A DNA stretch of 36,546 nt, from assembly GCA_016872875.1 (NCBI GenBank), contig VGYW01000024.1:1-36546 (forward strand), given 5' to 3'. Below the pieces are notes generated by a model. That model worked only from the letters and a program-made list of their open reading frames with translations, was not told where the DNA came from and made no database searches. Positions 24,568-31,217 of this stretch are shown here, piece by piece. The DNA comes from Planctomycetota bacterium (GTDB lineage: Bacteria; Planctomycetota; PUPC01; DSUN01). A program made the translations under genes and the position numbers. Every line of letters starts with the position of its first letter. The first letter of the stretch is position 1.

Positions 24568-25776
24568 ATGGATTCCGAGCTCGTCGCTCTCCTTCGCGAG
24601 CTCGTGGGCATCCCGAGCATGAACCCGTACCGCGGCGCCGAGCTTGCGCCCGGCTACGGCGAGGCTGCGATTGCCGAGCGCATCGCCGCCCTCCTCCGCG
24701 ACAGCGGGCTCGCCGTCACCCTCCAGGAGATCGCCCCCGGCCGCCCCAACATCCTCGCCCGCCTCGATCCCGCTCCCTCGCCCCTCGTCCCTCGCCCCTC
24801 GCCCCTCCTCTTCGTCGCCCACCTCGACACCGTTCCGGTGGACGGCATGACGATAGCTCCCTTCGAGGGCTTCGAGCGCGACGGGCGGCTGTGGGGCCGC
24901 GGGGCCTGCGACAACAAGGGCTCGCTTGCCGCCATGCTCACGGCCCTCCGCCGCGTGGCCGCCGCCAGGGCCAACCACGCCACCATCCTCTTCGCCGGCA
25001 CCGCCGACGAGGAGAGCGGCTATCGCGGCATCCGCTCCGCCCTCCGCGATTGCGGAGTGAAATCCGAAATCCGAAATCCGAAATCCGAAATTCTGCCGAA
25101 GGCCGCCTTCGTGGGCGAGCCGACTGGCCTGAACATCGTGGTCGCCCACCGCGGCGTGGTGAGGTGGGCGGTCTCCCAGCAGGGAAAGAGCGCGCACAGC
25201 GCCTATCCGAGCCGGGGCGTGAACGCGATCTACAGGATGGCCCCCGTGCTCCGGGACATCGAGGCGCTTGCGGCGGAGGTCGGCGCGCGGCCCGCCCATC
25301 CGCTCGTCGGGCCGCCCAGCCTCAGCGTGGGCACCATACGCGGCGGCCATAGCGTGAACACGGTCCCGGACCAGTGCACCATCGAGGTGGACCGCCGCCT
25401 TGTGCCTGGCGAATCACCCGACGCCGCGGAAGCCGAGGTCCGCGCCCTCGCCGAAGCCCACGGCGCGACCCTCTCTCGCTTCTTCTCCGCCGCCGCCTTC
25501 GAGATTTCACCCGACTCCCTCCCCGCGCGGATGGCGCGGAGAGCCGTGGATGCCCAATCCGAAATCCGAAATCCGAAATCCGAAATCCGAAATCTCATCG
25601 GCGTCCCCTACGCCACCGAGGCCCCCGAGGTCTTCGCCGCCGGCATCCCCGTGGTGGTCATCGGGCCGGGGGACGGCGCGAAGGCCCATTCCGCCGACGA
25701 GTTCATTGACCTTGGCCAACTCCAGGCCGCCGAACAGGTGTACGAGCACCTGATGACCCAGCAGGTCGAATGCTAG
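24568..25776 (+). CDS. M20-family metallopeptidase (ArgE/DapE-like) with in-frame repeat insertions
   Basis: This 402-residue protein is a cytosolic dinuclear zinc amidohydrolase. Motifs are HLDTVPVD (H85, D87), GRGACDNKG (bridging D115), TADEESG (catalytic E148, ligand E149), a GEPTG block and the closing KAHSADEFIDL. The dimerisation domain lies at about residues 185-300. The family removes acyl groups or N-terminal residues (acetylornithine, succinyl-diaminopimelate, dipeptides); which one cannot be told. Three short tandem tracts have entered the gene in frame, near residues 69-81, 165-175 and 330-342, all at likely surface loops. The start lies 4 bp after tadC, with GAGG upstream. It overlaps the MFS gene by 7 bp. 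Confidence 0.9.
   Translation: MDSELVALLRELVGIPSMNPYRGAELAPGYGEAAIAERIAALLRDSGLAVTLQEIAPGRPNILARLDPAPSPLVPRPSPLLFVAHLDTVPVDGMTIAPFEGFERDGRLWGRGACDNKGSLAAMLTALRRVAAARANHATILFAGTADEESGYRGIRSALRDCGVKSEIRNPKSEILPKAAFVGEPTGLNIVVAHRGVVRWAVSQQGKSAHSAYPSRGVNAIYRMAPVLRDIEALAAEVGARPAHPLVGPPSLSVGTIRGGHSVNTVPDQCTIEVDRRLVPGESPDAAEAEVRALAEAHGATLSRFFSAAAFEISPDSLPARMARRAVDAQSEIRNPKSEIRNLIGVPYATEAPEVFAAGIPVVVIGPGDGAKAHSADEFIDLGQLQAAEQVYEHLMTQQVEC
24774..24808. repeat. YCCCTCG heptamer tract in the M20 peptidase gene
   Basis: There are five heptamers of YCCCTCG type (the last ends in CC). They encode PSPLVPRPSPLL near residues 70-81, between the N-terminal strand and the metal-binding HLD motif. Confidence 0.82.
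25049..25091. repeat. ATTGCGGAGT half-palindrome and AAATCCG heptamer tract in the M20 peptidase gene
   Basis: ATTGCGGAGT (25049-25058) is followed by four and a half AAATCCG heptamers (25060-25091), read as KSEIRNPKSEI. The same half-palindrome precedes the heptamers in alr at 4380. Confidence 0.9.
25556..25594. repeat. Second AAATCCG heptamer tract in the M20 peptidase gene
   Basis: About five and a half AAATCCG heptamers are read as SEIRNPKSEIRN near residues 330-342. Reading frame and repeat phase match those of the tracts at 25060 and 28557. Confidence 0.9.
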
Positions 25777-27146
25777 ACCGCACGAGGCGACAGCTCAGGA
25801 TTGCCTGGCGGCGCGCGTTCCGCCAGCGCCGCATTGACCCCGCAGAACTCCCCGGTATCATGCGCAAGCACATCTACACGGGGGTCATGGGGAACGTCTG
25901 GGCCTCGATGGTCACGGGGCTCTTCTTCGTGACGTTCGGCAACCGGGTGGGGATGAGCGAGTGGCTCTGGGGCGTGATGTCGGGCATCTCCTCGATCGTG
26001 CTGGCGGCGCAGCTCGTCTCGGCCTGGCTCACGCAGCGGGTGGGGCACCGCAAGATGGTCTGGTTCGTGTGCGCGCTGGCGGGACGGCTCCTCCGGCTGA
26101 TGTCGATTCTCACCGCGCTTATCCTCTATCGGCTTGGCTCGCCCGCGGCGGCCACGGCGCTCATCGTGGGGGTGTGCCTGTGCAACTTCTGCGGCGCGGT
26201 CGCTACACCGCCCTGGATGTCGTGGCTCGCCGACCTCATCCCCGAGCACAAGCACGGCGGCTTCTGGGGGCGCCGCGCGTCGTGGATTGACGCCGCGGTC
26301 ATGCTCTCCGTGGTCCCCACGGGCCTCATGCTCGACTGCGTGCCCGCCGCCTGGAAGCTGCCTGCTCTCGTGGGCGTGTTCGTGCTGGCGACGATTGTGG
26401 GCGTGGTGGACCTCTTCATCCACAACACGCTGCCGGAGCCGCCGCTGGCGAAGCCGCGCGAGGCGCACTACTTCCGCCACCTGGCCATGCCGCTGCGCGA
26501 CCGCGCCTTTCGCCCCTGGCTCAGGTTCAACTTCTGCTGGACCTTCGCCATGACCCTCGGCGGCTCGCTCTCGCTCGTCTACTTCACAAAGCACCTGGGC
26601 ATTGACAGGAACCTGCTCGCCGGGATCATCGTCCTCAACATCATCCCCTGCCTGGGCAGCATCCTGGTCGGCTCGAAGTCGGGGAAGGTGGTGGACAGAG
26701 TCGGCTCCAAGCCGGTGCTCTGGTGGGGCCACTTCTTCTGGGCCATGCTGCCGAGCCTCTGGATTTTCGCCACGCCGGCCACAGCGATGATCTGGCTCAC
26801 CGTTCAGGGCGTGATCAGCGGCACGGCCAGCCGCGCCGCCAACACTGCCGCCAACAAACTCGTCACTCGCTTCCCCGCGCCCCAGGACGTCGCGGTCTAC
26901 ACCGCCGTCTCCGCCTGCACCGCCAGTCTCGCCTCCGCCGTCGGCTGCTTCTCCGCTGGCCTCGTCCTGCGCCTCCTCAAGGGCTGGAGCGTGACGTTCC
27001 TCGGCTGGACCTTCATCGGCTTCCACGTCCTCTTCATCCTCTCGCTGGCGTTGCGCCTGGCCTCTGCCCTTTTCCTCATCCACCCGGTCCTCGAGGCCAG
27101 CCCCTCCGCCCGCTCTGCGTCACATGCCGTATCTCCGCCGGGGTGA
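25770..27146 (+). CDS. Major facilitator superfamily transporter
   Basis: This 458-residue inner-membrane protein has about 12 hydrophobic segments. An intracellular loop of MFS type, LTQRVGHRKMVW, follows the second helix (about residues 85-100), and its half-repeat is SGKVVDRVGSKPVLWWG (about 310-325). ATG 25770 lies within the end of the M20 peptidase gene, so the two are translationally coupled. The pair may form a peptide or amino-acid-derivative uptake and hydrolysis unit, which is inference from position. The substrate is unknown. It converges on the minus-strand PIN gene after only 25 bp. Confidence 0.87.
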   Translation: MLDRTRRQLRIAWRRAFRQRRIDPAELPGIMRKHIYTGVMGNVWASMVTGLFFVTFGNRVGMSEWLWGVMSGISSIVLAAQLVSAWLTQRVGHRKMVWFVCALAGRLLRLMSILTALILYRLGSPAAATALIVGVCLCNFCGAVATPPWMSWLADLIPEHKHGGFWGRRASWIDAAVMLSVVPTGLMLDCVPAAWKLPALVGVFVLATIVGVVDLFIHNTLPEPPLAKPREAHYFRHLAMPLRDRAFRPWLRFNFCWTFAMTLGGSLSLVYFTKHLGIDRNLLAGIIVLNIIPCLGSILVGSKSGKVVDRVGSKPVLWWGHFFWAMLPSLWIFATPATAMIWLTVQGVISGTASRAANTAANKLVTRFPAPQDVAVYTAVSACTASLASAVGCFSAGLVLRLLKGWSVTFLGWTFIGFHVLFILSLALRLASALFLIHPVLEASPSARSASHAVSPPG

Positions 27147-27171
27147 TGCAGGTCACAGGGGGCGATGGCGG

Positions 27172-27600
27172 TCACGTCTCTCGATCCGGACCATTCACGC
27201 GGCGTGCGAGCAGGTCCAGGAACTCCCACGGGCTGAGGACTGTGACGCCGGCGCGGTGGCGGGGAGGGAAGTGGCGCAAGTTGCGGCTCACCAGGACCGC
27301 GGCGGCCTCGCGCGCCGTTTCGAGGAAGGGAAGGTCATCGCCATGCGGGAGGCGGACGGCGAGGGGCGTGGGGCTGACGACCTCTGCGATGACAGGGATG
27401 AACTCCAGGAACTCCTCGGCCTTCCCGGGCGCGATAGGCAGCTCGGGACGCCGAAGGACGCGTTCGTACTCCTCGAGGACCCTCGCGTCCACACACGGCT
27501 GGACTTTTCCCTCTACCGCGAGGTCGAGAATCTGGGCGCAGACCCCCGTGGGCGTGGCCAAGCCAGAGACCACGACGTTGGTGTCCAGGACTGCCCTCAC
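27172..27600 (-). CDS. PIN-domain toxin (COG1569-like)
   Basis: This is a 142-residue putative RNase toxin. The start is GTG 27600, overlapping the antitoxin stop as GTGA. MRAVLDTNVVVSGL supplies the first aspartate (D6). LEEYERVL supplies the middle acid, and HGDDLPFLETAREAAA the late acids. VSRNLRHFP is typical of the COG1569 branch, which differs from the VapC type at 1532. Its partner is the Phd/YefM-like protein upstream. Confidence 0.85.
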   Translation of the reverse strand: MRAVLDTNVVVSGLATPTGVCAQILDLAVEGKVQPCVDARVLEEYERVLRRPELPIAPGKAEEFLEFIPVIAEVVSPTPLAVRLPHGDDLPFLETAREAAAVLVSRNLRHFPPRHRAGVTVLSPWEFLDLLARRVNGPDRET

Positions 27601-27890
27601 TTGGCAGCCCGCCTCTCGGCCCGAGCCTTCGCAATCAACGCGTCAATGTCCTCCATCGTCCACTTGTCCATGCCCCCCGCCTTGGCCTGGGCGCGGATTT
27701 CGTCGAGCAGCACGCGAGCACGGGCACGTCTCAAGGCGAGCACCTCACGTTCCACCGTGTCGGGGCTCACCCGCGTCATCATCGCGAACGGGCGACCATT
27801 CGCCGTAAGGATGATCTCCCGCTCCGTCTGGAGTTCCTTGCGGACAGCCGCCGTGTTGTTCCGGAACTCCCGAATGGTCACGAACTTCAT
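27597..27890 (-). CDS. Phd/YefM-like antitoxin
   Basis: This is a 97-residue protein. A much longer open frame extends upstream on this strand to 29711, but it only shadows the plus-strand genes. ATG 27890 has AGAGG just upstream and a strong promoter at 27937-27965. The N-terminal half (MKFVTIREFRNNTAAVRKEL, then ILTANGRPFAMMTRV) is the Phd/YefM DNA-binding fold, which would repress its own promoter. The basic helical C-terminus (residues 55-97) would bind the toxin. The stop overlaps the toxin start by 4 bp. Confidence 0.85.
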   Translation of the reverse strand: MKFVTIREFRNNTAAVRKELQTEREIILTANGRPFAMMTRVSPDTVEREVLALRRARARVLLDEIRAQAKAGGMDKWTMEDIDALIAKARAERRAAK

Positions 27891-27936
27891 TGCCTCTGCT
27901 CCTGTCGGCACACTGAGGGTAGTCTTGTGCAACCCA

Positions 27937-27965
27937 AGTGTACCATGCCAAGGACGCAATGTCAA
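27937..27965 (-). promoter_or_regulatory. Strong sigma70-like promoter for the Phd/PIN pair
   Basis: On the minus strand, TTGACA (27960-27965), a 17-bp spacer and TACACT (27937-27942) lie 46 bp ahead of ATG 27890. It is close to consensus, as expected for a self-repressed antitoxin operon. Confidence 0.82.
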
Positions 27966-28014
27966 CGCGCCCTGCCCCTCGGCAAGCGGCCTTGTTCCTC
28001 GGGAGCCGCGCCGC

Positions 28015-28043
28015 TTGACTCTCTTGCCGCTTGGTGCCATGCT
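28015..28043 (+). promoter_or_regulatory. Sigma70-like promoter for the hydrolase-fold/HEAT gene
   Basis: TTGACT (28015-28020), 17 bp and CATGCT (28038-28043) lie 33 bp ahead of ATG 28077. It is divergent from the antitoxin promoter. Confidence 0.62.
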
Positions 28044-28076
28044 GTGAGGCAGGGAACGCGATAGAATGGAGAGCCT

Positions 28077-29738
28077 ATGGGAAGCTACAGGCGTGTTGCA
28101 CTGATGGCGCTCGGAGTCGGAGTCCTGTGGGCGGCGGCCCGTGGCGGACAGGATGAGCCGCTGCCGTTCGACCTGCCGAAGGACGCCCCGCCGGTGGCTA
28201 AGCAGTTCCGCCAGATCGGCTGGGGCCTCGGCCTGGAGACCAACTACCTGGTCATCCTCAAGCCAGAGGCGCAGGGGAGCGAGCACGCGCGCGGCGTCGG
28301 GCCGCTCGCGGTGGACGCCGAGTTCAAGAAGCGCGACGTGCCCACCCCCGCCACCTGGGAGAAGGTGCGAGCCGACCTGAAGAAGCGCATGGCCGACTAC
28401 TTCGGCACCATGCCGCCGCGCGGCCTGCCCCTCGACCCGAAGACCGAGAAGGAAGCGGAGGACCGCGAGGACCACACCCTCAAGGTCGTCAGCATCGCCT
28501 TCGACAAGGAGCGCCGCGGCAAGATCGGCCTCCTCGTGCCAAAGGGCTTGGGCGGAAAATCCGAAATCCGAAATCCGAAATCCGAAATGCCCTGCATACT
28601 GCTCAACGACCGCTGGGGCGGCGGGATCGAGCTGGCCTCCAAGGGCGTCTACTCGCGGGCCATCGCCACCCACTTCGTCCGCGAAGGCTTCGTCGTCGCC
28701 GTCATCGAGCACTGGGACGAGGCCTTCGGCACGAGCTCCGACCTCTGCACCGCCGGCGCCGCGACCCACTGGGTGATGCGCGTGATGGACTACCTGACGA
28801 CGCTCGGGCCGGCGAGCGGCGAGCCACGAGCCACGAGCCGCGAGCCAGAAGGCGGAAAGCTCGAAGCTCGCGGCTCGAAGCTCGCGGCTCCGATGCGGGT
28901 CGGCTACTGGGGCCACGTGTATGGCGCAGACCTGATCCCCTTCATCGCCAGCCACGAGGACCGGCTCGCCTCCTTCGTGGCGAGCTGCACCTGCCACAGG
29001 CACGTTGTCCACTACGACGCCGCCTTCTGGAGCCCGCCCTTCTGGGCGCGGCAGGGCGACAACATGGGCATCGCCACCCGCACCAGCCCCGCCATGTACT
29101 ACAGCCGCCGAAGCGTCGCCACCAACCCCCTCCCATTCCTCACCCAGGAGATGATGGCCTTCGTCGCCCCGCGGCCGTTCCTGGCAATCAACCCCGACAG
29201 CCCGGAGCTCTTCGAGGCCATCCGCCCCGTCTGGAAGCTCTACGGCAGGGAGCGGCTCCTCGAGCTCGTCTCCCACAAGTGGGGCACGAACCAGCCTGTT
29301 AACGCGCGCGACTACACGGTGGACTTCTTCCTCCGCACCCTCTGCGGCATCTACCCCGGCCGCGCGCCCGAGGCCGCGGCGAAGGCGGCGCTCGATGGCC
29401 TCCGCTCCGATGATGCCGCGGCGAAGTCCGCCGCCGCACGCATCGCCGGCTGGTGGCGCCTCAAGGAGGCCACCCAGCCGCTCCTGGGCCTCCTCGACAG
29501 CAAGGACGCCGCGCTTCGCCGCGCCGCCGCCAAGGCGCTCCACCGCATCGGCGCCATGAAGGAGATGATCCCCCACCTCAAGCACCCCGACCCAATCGTC
29601 CGCCTCGCCGCGGTTGAAATGATGCAGGTCGCCGGCACCGAAGAAGCCTTCCGAACCCTGGCCAAGGACCCCCAGGACGACGACCGCTGGGTGAACGAGG
29701 CCAAGTGGCAAACGCTACAGGTGAACCCCTGGGAGTAA
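28077..29738 (+). CDS. Secreted alpha/beta-hydrolase-fold protein with HEAT repeats, nucleophile missing
   Basis: This is a 553-residue protein. ATG 28077 follows GGAGAG, and a signal peptide covers residues 1-23 (VALMALGVGVLWAAARGG). Residues about 70-440 show the order of dienelactone-hydrolase or acetyl-esterase-like proteins common in this phylum: GKIGLLVPKG, PCILLNDRWGGG, FVREGFVVAVIEHWDEAFG, VMRVMDYLTTL and AFVAPRPFLAINPDS. The nucleophile elbow, normally GxSxG, reads GHVYG (279-283), with V281 where Ser is expected, so it may be inactive or act differently. Residues about 450-540 form HEAT-like helices (ATQPLLGLLDSKDAALRRAAAKALHRIG). Two repeat tracts interrupt it near residues 161-171 and 246-271. 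The next gene begins 3 bp later. Confidence 0.75.
   Translation: MGSYRRVALMALGVGVLWAAARGGQDEPLPFDLPKDAPPVAKQFRQIGWGLGLETNYLVILKPEAQGSEHARGVGPLAVDAEFKKRDVPTPATWEKVRADLKKRMADYFGTMPPRGLPLDPKTEKEAEDREDHTLKVVSIAFDKERRGKIGLLVPKGLGGKSEIRNPKSEMPCILLNDRWGGGIELASKGVYSRAIATHFVREGFVVAVIEHWDEAFGTSSDLCTAGAATHWVMRVMDYLTTLGPASGEPRATSREPEGGKLEARGSKLAAPMRVGYWGHVYGADLIPFIASHEDRLASFVASCTCHRHVVHYDAAFWSPPFWARQGDNMGIATRTSPAMYYSRRSVATNPLPFLTQEMMAFVAPRPFLAINPDSPELFEAIRPVWKLYGRERLLELVSHKWGTNQPVNARDYTVDFFLRTLCGIYPGRAPEAAAKAALDGLRSDDAAAKSAAARIAGWWRLKEATQPLLGLLDSKDAALRRAAAKALHRIGAMKEMIPHLKHPDPIVRLAAVEMMQVAGTEEAFRTLAKDPQDDDRWVNEAKWQTLQVNPWE
28557..28588. repeat. AAATCCG heptamer tract in the hydrolase-fold gene
   Basis: Four and a half AAATCCG heptamers encode KSEIRNPKSE just before the PCILLNDRW strand. 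It has the same sequence and reading frame as the two tracts in the M20 peptidase gene. Confidence 0.9.
28812..28890. repeat. GAGCCRC heptamers and their inverted complement in the hydrolase-fold gene
   Basis: GAGCCAC-type heptamers (28812-28846) are followed by GGCTCGAAGCTCGC-type complementary heptamers (28859-28890). It encodes a charged GEPRATSREPEGGKLEARG stretch immediately before the nucleophile elbow. It is the only tandem-plus-inverted tract in this window found inside a gene. Confidence 0.85.
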
Positions 29739-29741
29739 GAG

Positions 29742-29770
29742 ATGGATGAATGGATGAATGGATGGATGAA
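29742..29770. repeat. ATGGATGA tandem tract at a gene start
   Basis: Runs of ATGGATGAATGGATGA fill the gap between the ribosome site at 29731 and the apparent original ATG at 29775, so the tract supplies several alternative in-frame and out-of-frame ATG codons. Confidence 0.85.
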
Positions 29771-30890
29771 AGAAATGAGAATCGCCCTCTTTCTCGCCCT
29801 CTTTCTCGGACCGGCGGCCCTCGCCGGTGATGAAGCCAAGGAGTTCAAGAATGAGCTGCGGAAGGCGCAATCCAGGCAGACCCAGAAGCAGTACAAGGAC
29901 TGCGTGAAGCTGTGCGACGAGATGCTGGCGCGGTACAAGGAGCCGGCCCAGGTGCGGGAGGTGGCGACGCTGAAGGCGGAGGTGCTGGTGCTCGACGGGC
30001 AGCCGGAGGCGGCGCTGAAGGCCCTGGCCGCGCTCGCCGAGGCGAGCGCCGACGACAGGAAGCTTCAGGCGACCGTGGCGCTCCGTAGCGGCGACCTGTT
30101 GCGCTCGCTGAAGAGGGCCCCCGAGGCTCTGGCAGCCTATCGCAAGGCCGCCTCGAGCGCCGAGGAGCCGGACGAGGCGGCGGGCGCACTCCTCCGCGCC
30201 GCCGAAATCCTCATTGAGCTGAAGAAGGCGCCTGAGGCGCGCGCCGAACTGATCCGGGTCATCTGCGCCAGCCCCCTCAGGCCCGACCTCTGCCAGCAGG
30301 CGCAGGCCAGAATCGCCGAGTGCTACCGCGCCGAGAGCCAGTTCCCCGAAGCCCTCGGCGCCGCACGCATCCTCTTCGATGCCGCGGGCGACGAGGCGGC
30401 CATCCGAAACGCCGCGCAAGCCATCGCCCAGGCCTTCCTCGCCTGCGACGGCACCCTGGCCCGCGCCAACGAGTTCCTCGCCTTCCAGAGCTACGGGCCG
30501 GCGGGCCAGGACGGCAAGCCCGGCACCGCCGACGACGTGGCGGCCAACCACCTCGCCAAGGTGAAGTACCCGGCCTTCGACGCCGCCGCGAACAAGCTCT
30601 TCCAGGCCGCGCTCGACGCCCAGCCGAAGTCATTCGACGGCTACCGCGCGAGGGGCTACCTCTGCGTCTACTGGGGCAAGCCCAAGGAGGCGGCCAGCAA
30701 CTTCTTCCTCGCGTTCAAGGCCGCGCCGCTCGCCCAGGTGGCCGCGTCGGCGCAGGAGCTCGTCCTCGTGGGCATCAAGGCCCACACCGCCTCGTTCCGC
30801 GGCCTCGACCGCGTGTTCGAGTACATCAACCACGGCCCCAAGGGCAAGAGCGGGAACGAGGCGATTCCCGACCCGTTCGCGGGGTTGTAG
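29742..30890 (+). CDS. Secreted TPR-like repeat protein
   Basis: This is a 382-residue protein. GGGAG (29731-29735) favours ATG 29742, but the first 11 codons are pure ATGGATGA-type repeat (MDEWMNGWMKE), and the signal peptide proper, MRIALFLALFLGPAALA, begins at ATG 29775. Paired helices of TPR type run from about residue 35 to 250: YKDCVKLCDEMLARYKE, EAALKALAALAEA and PEALAAYRKAASSAEE. A GQDGKPGTADD loop near residue 258, resembling calcium-binding loops, precedes a final helical region. Such proteins scaffold envelope complexes. No enzymatic motif is seen. It follows the hydrolase-fold gene by 3 bp. Confidence 0.8.
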   Translation: MDEWMNGWMKEMRIALFLALFLGPAALAGDEAKEFKNELRKAQSRQTQKQYKDCVKLCDEMLARYKEPAQVREVATLKAEVLVLDGQPEAALKALAALAEASADDRKLQATVALRSGDLLRSLKRAPEALAAYRKAASSAEEPDEAAGALLRAAEILIELKKAPEARAELIRVICASPLRPDLCQQAQARIAECYRAESQFPEALGAARILFDAAGDEAAIRNAAQAIAQAFLACDGTLARANEFLAFQSYGPAGQDGKPGTADDVAANHLAKVKYPAFDAAANKLFQAALDAQPKSFDGYRARGYLCVYWGKPKEAASNFFLAFKAAPLAQVAASAQELVLVGIKAHTASFRGLDRVFEYINHGPKGKSGNEAIPDPFAGL

Positions 30891-30950
30891 GAGAGGAACC
30901 CAAGGGGGCTGGCCCAGAGACGGGAGGCTAAGACCGCGGACGCTTGGGCG

Positions 30951-31160
30951 TCTTGCTCCCGAAGGGAGCGCAGTGGGTGGCCGGCGGCTTCAGCCGCCGG
31001 ACTCGGGCCCCGGAAGTTGAGAAGTCCCGAAGGGACGGCAGACACGTGCGCCGGGCCGTGTCCCGTAGGCTTCTGCCGTCCCTTTGGGACTGAGCTTTGT
31101 GTGCGCCCCGATCCGGCGGCTGAAGCCGCCGGCCACCCACTGCTGTCCCTTCGGGACTGC
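30951..31160. repeat. Nested-palindrome element, copy 3 of 3
   Basis: This has the same arms as at 2320 and 6728. Its left flank also shares ACCRCGGACGSTTGGG with copy 1 (from 30931), so these two copies are longer relatives. It fills most of the 327-bp gap 30891-31217. The promoter of the next gene starts 5 bp after it. Confidence 0.92.
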
Positions 31161-31164
31161 GGTT

Positions 31165-31193
31165 TTGACCCTCATTCGTGGGGGTCGTACTAA
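31165..31193 (+). promoter_or_regulatory. Possible sigma70-like promoter for the TPR-like/dacB unit
   Basis: TTGACC (31165-31170), 17 bp and TACTAA (31188-31193) precede ATG 31218 by 24 bp. The -10 box is weak. Confidence 0.5.
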
Positions 31194-31217
31194 GGCGGAA
31201 AGGGGCCCAAGGGACTC

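Noticed and set aside
22260..24620. 786-residue minus-strand frame opposite tadB/tadC
   Set aside because: It has low-complexity H/D/E/R-rich translation, no motifs and no ribosome site, and the plus strand encodes clear TadB and TadC.
27597..29711. 704-residue minus-strand frame
   Set aside because: Only its first-read 3' part (27597-27890) is a gene, the antitoxin. The rest mirrors the hydrolase-fold gene on the plus strand, as expected in GC-rich DNA.
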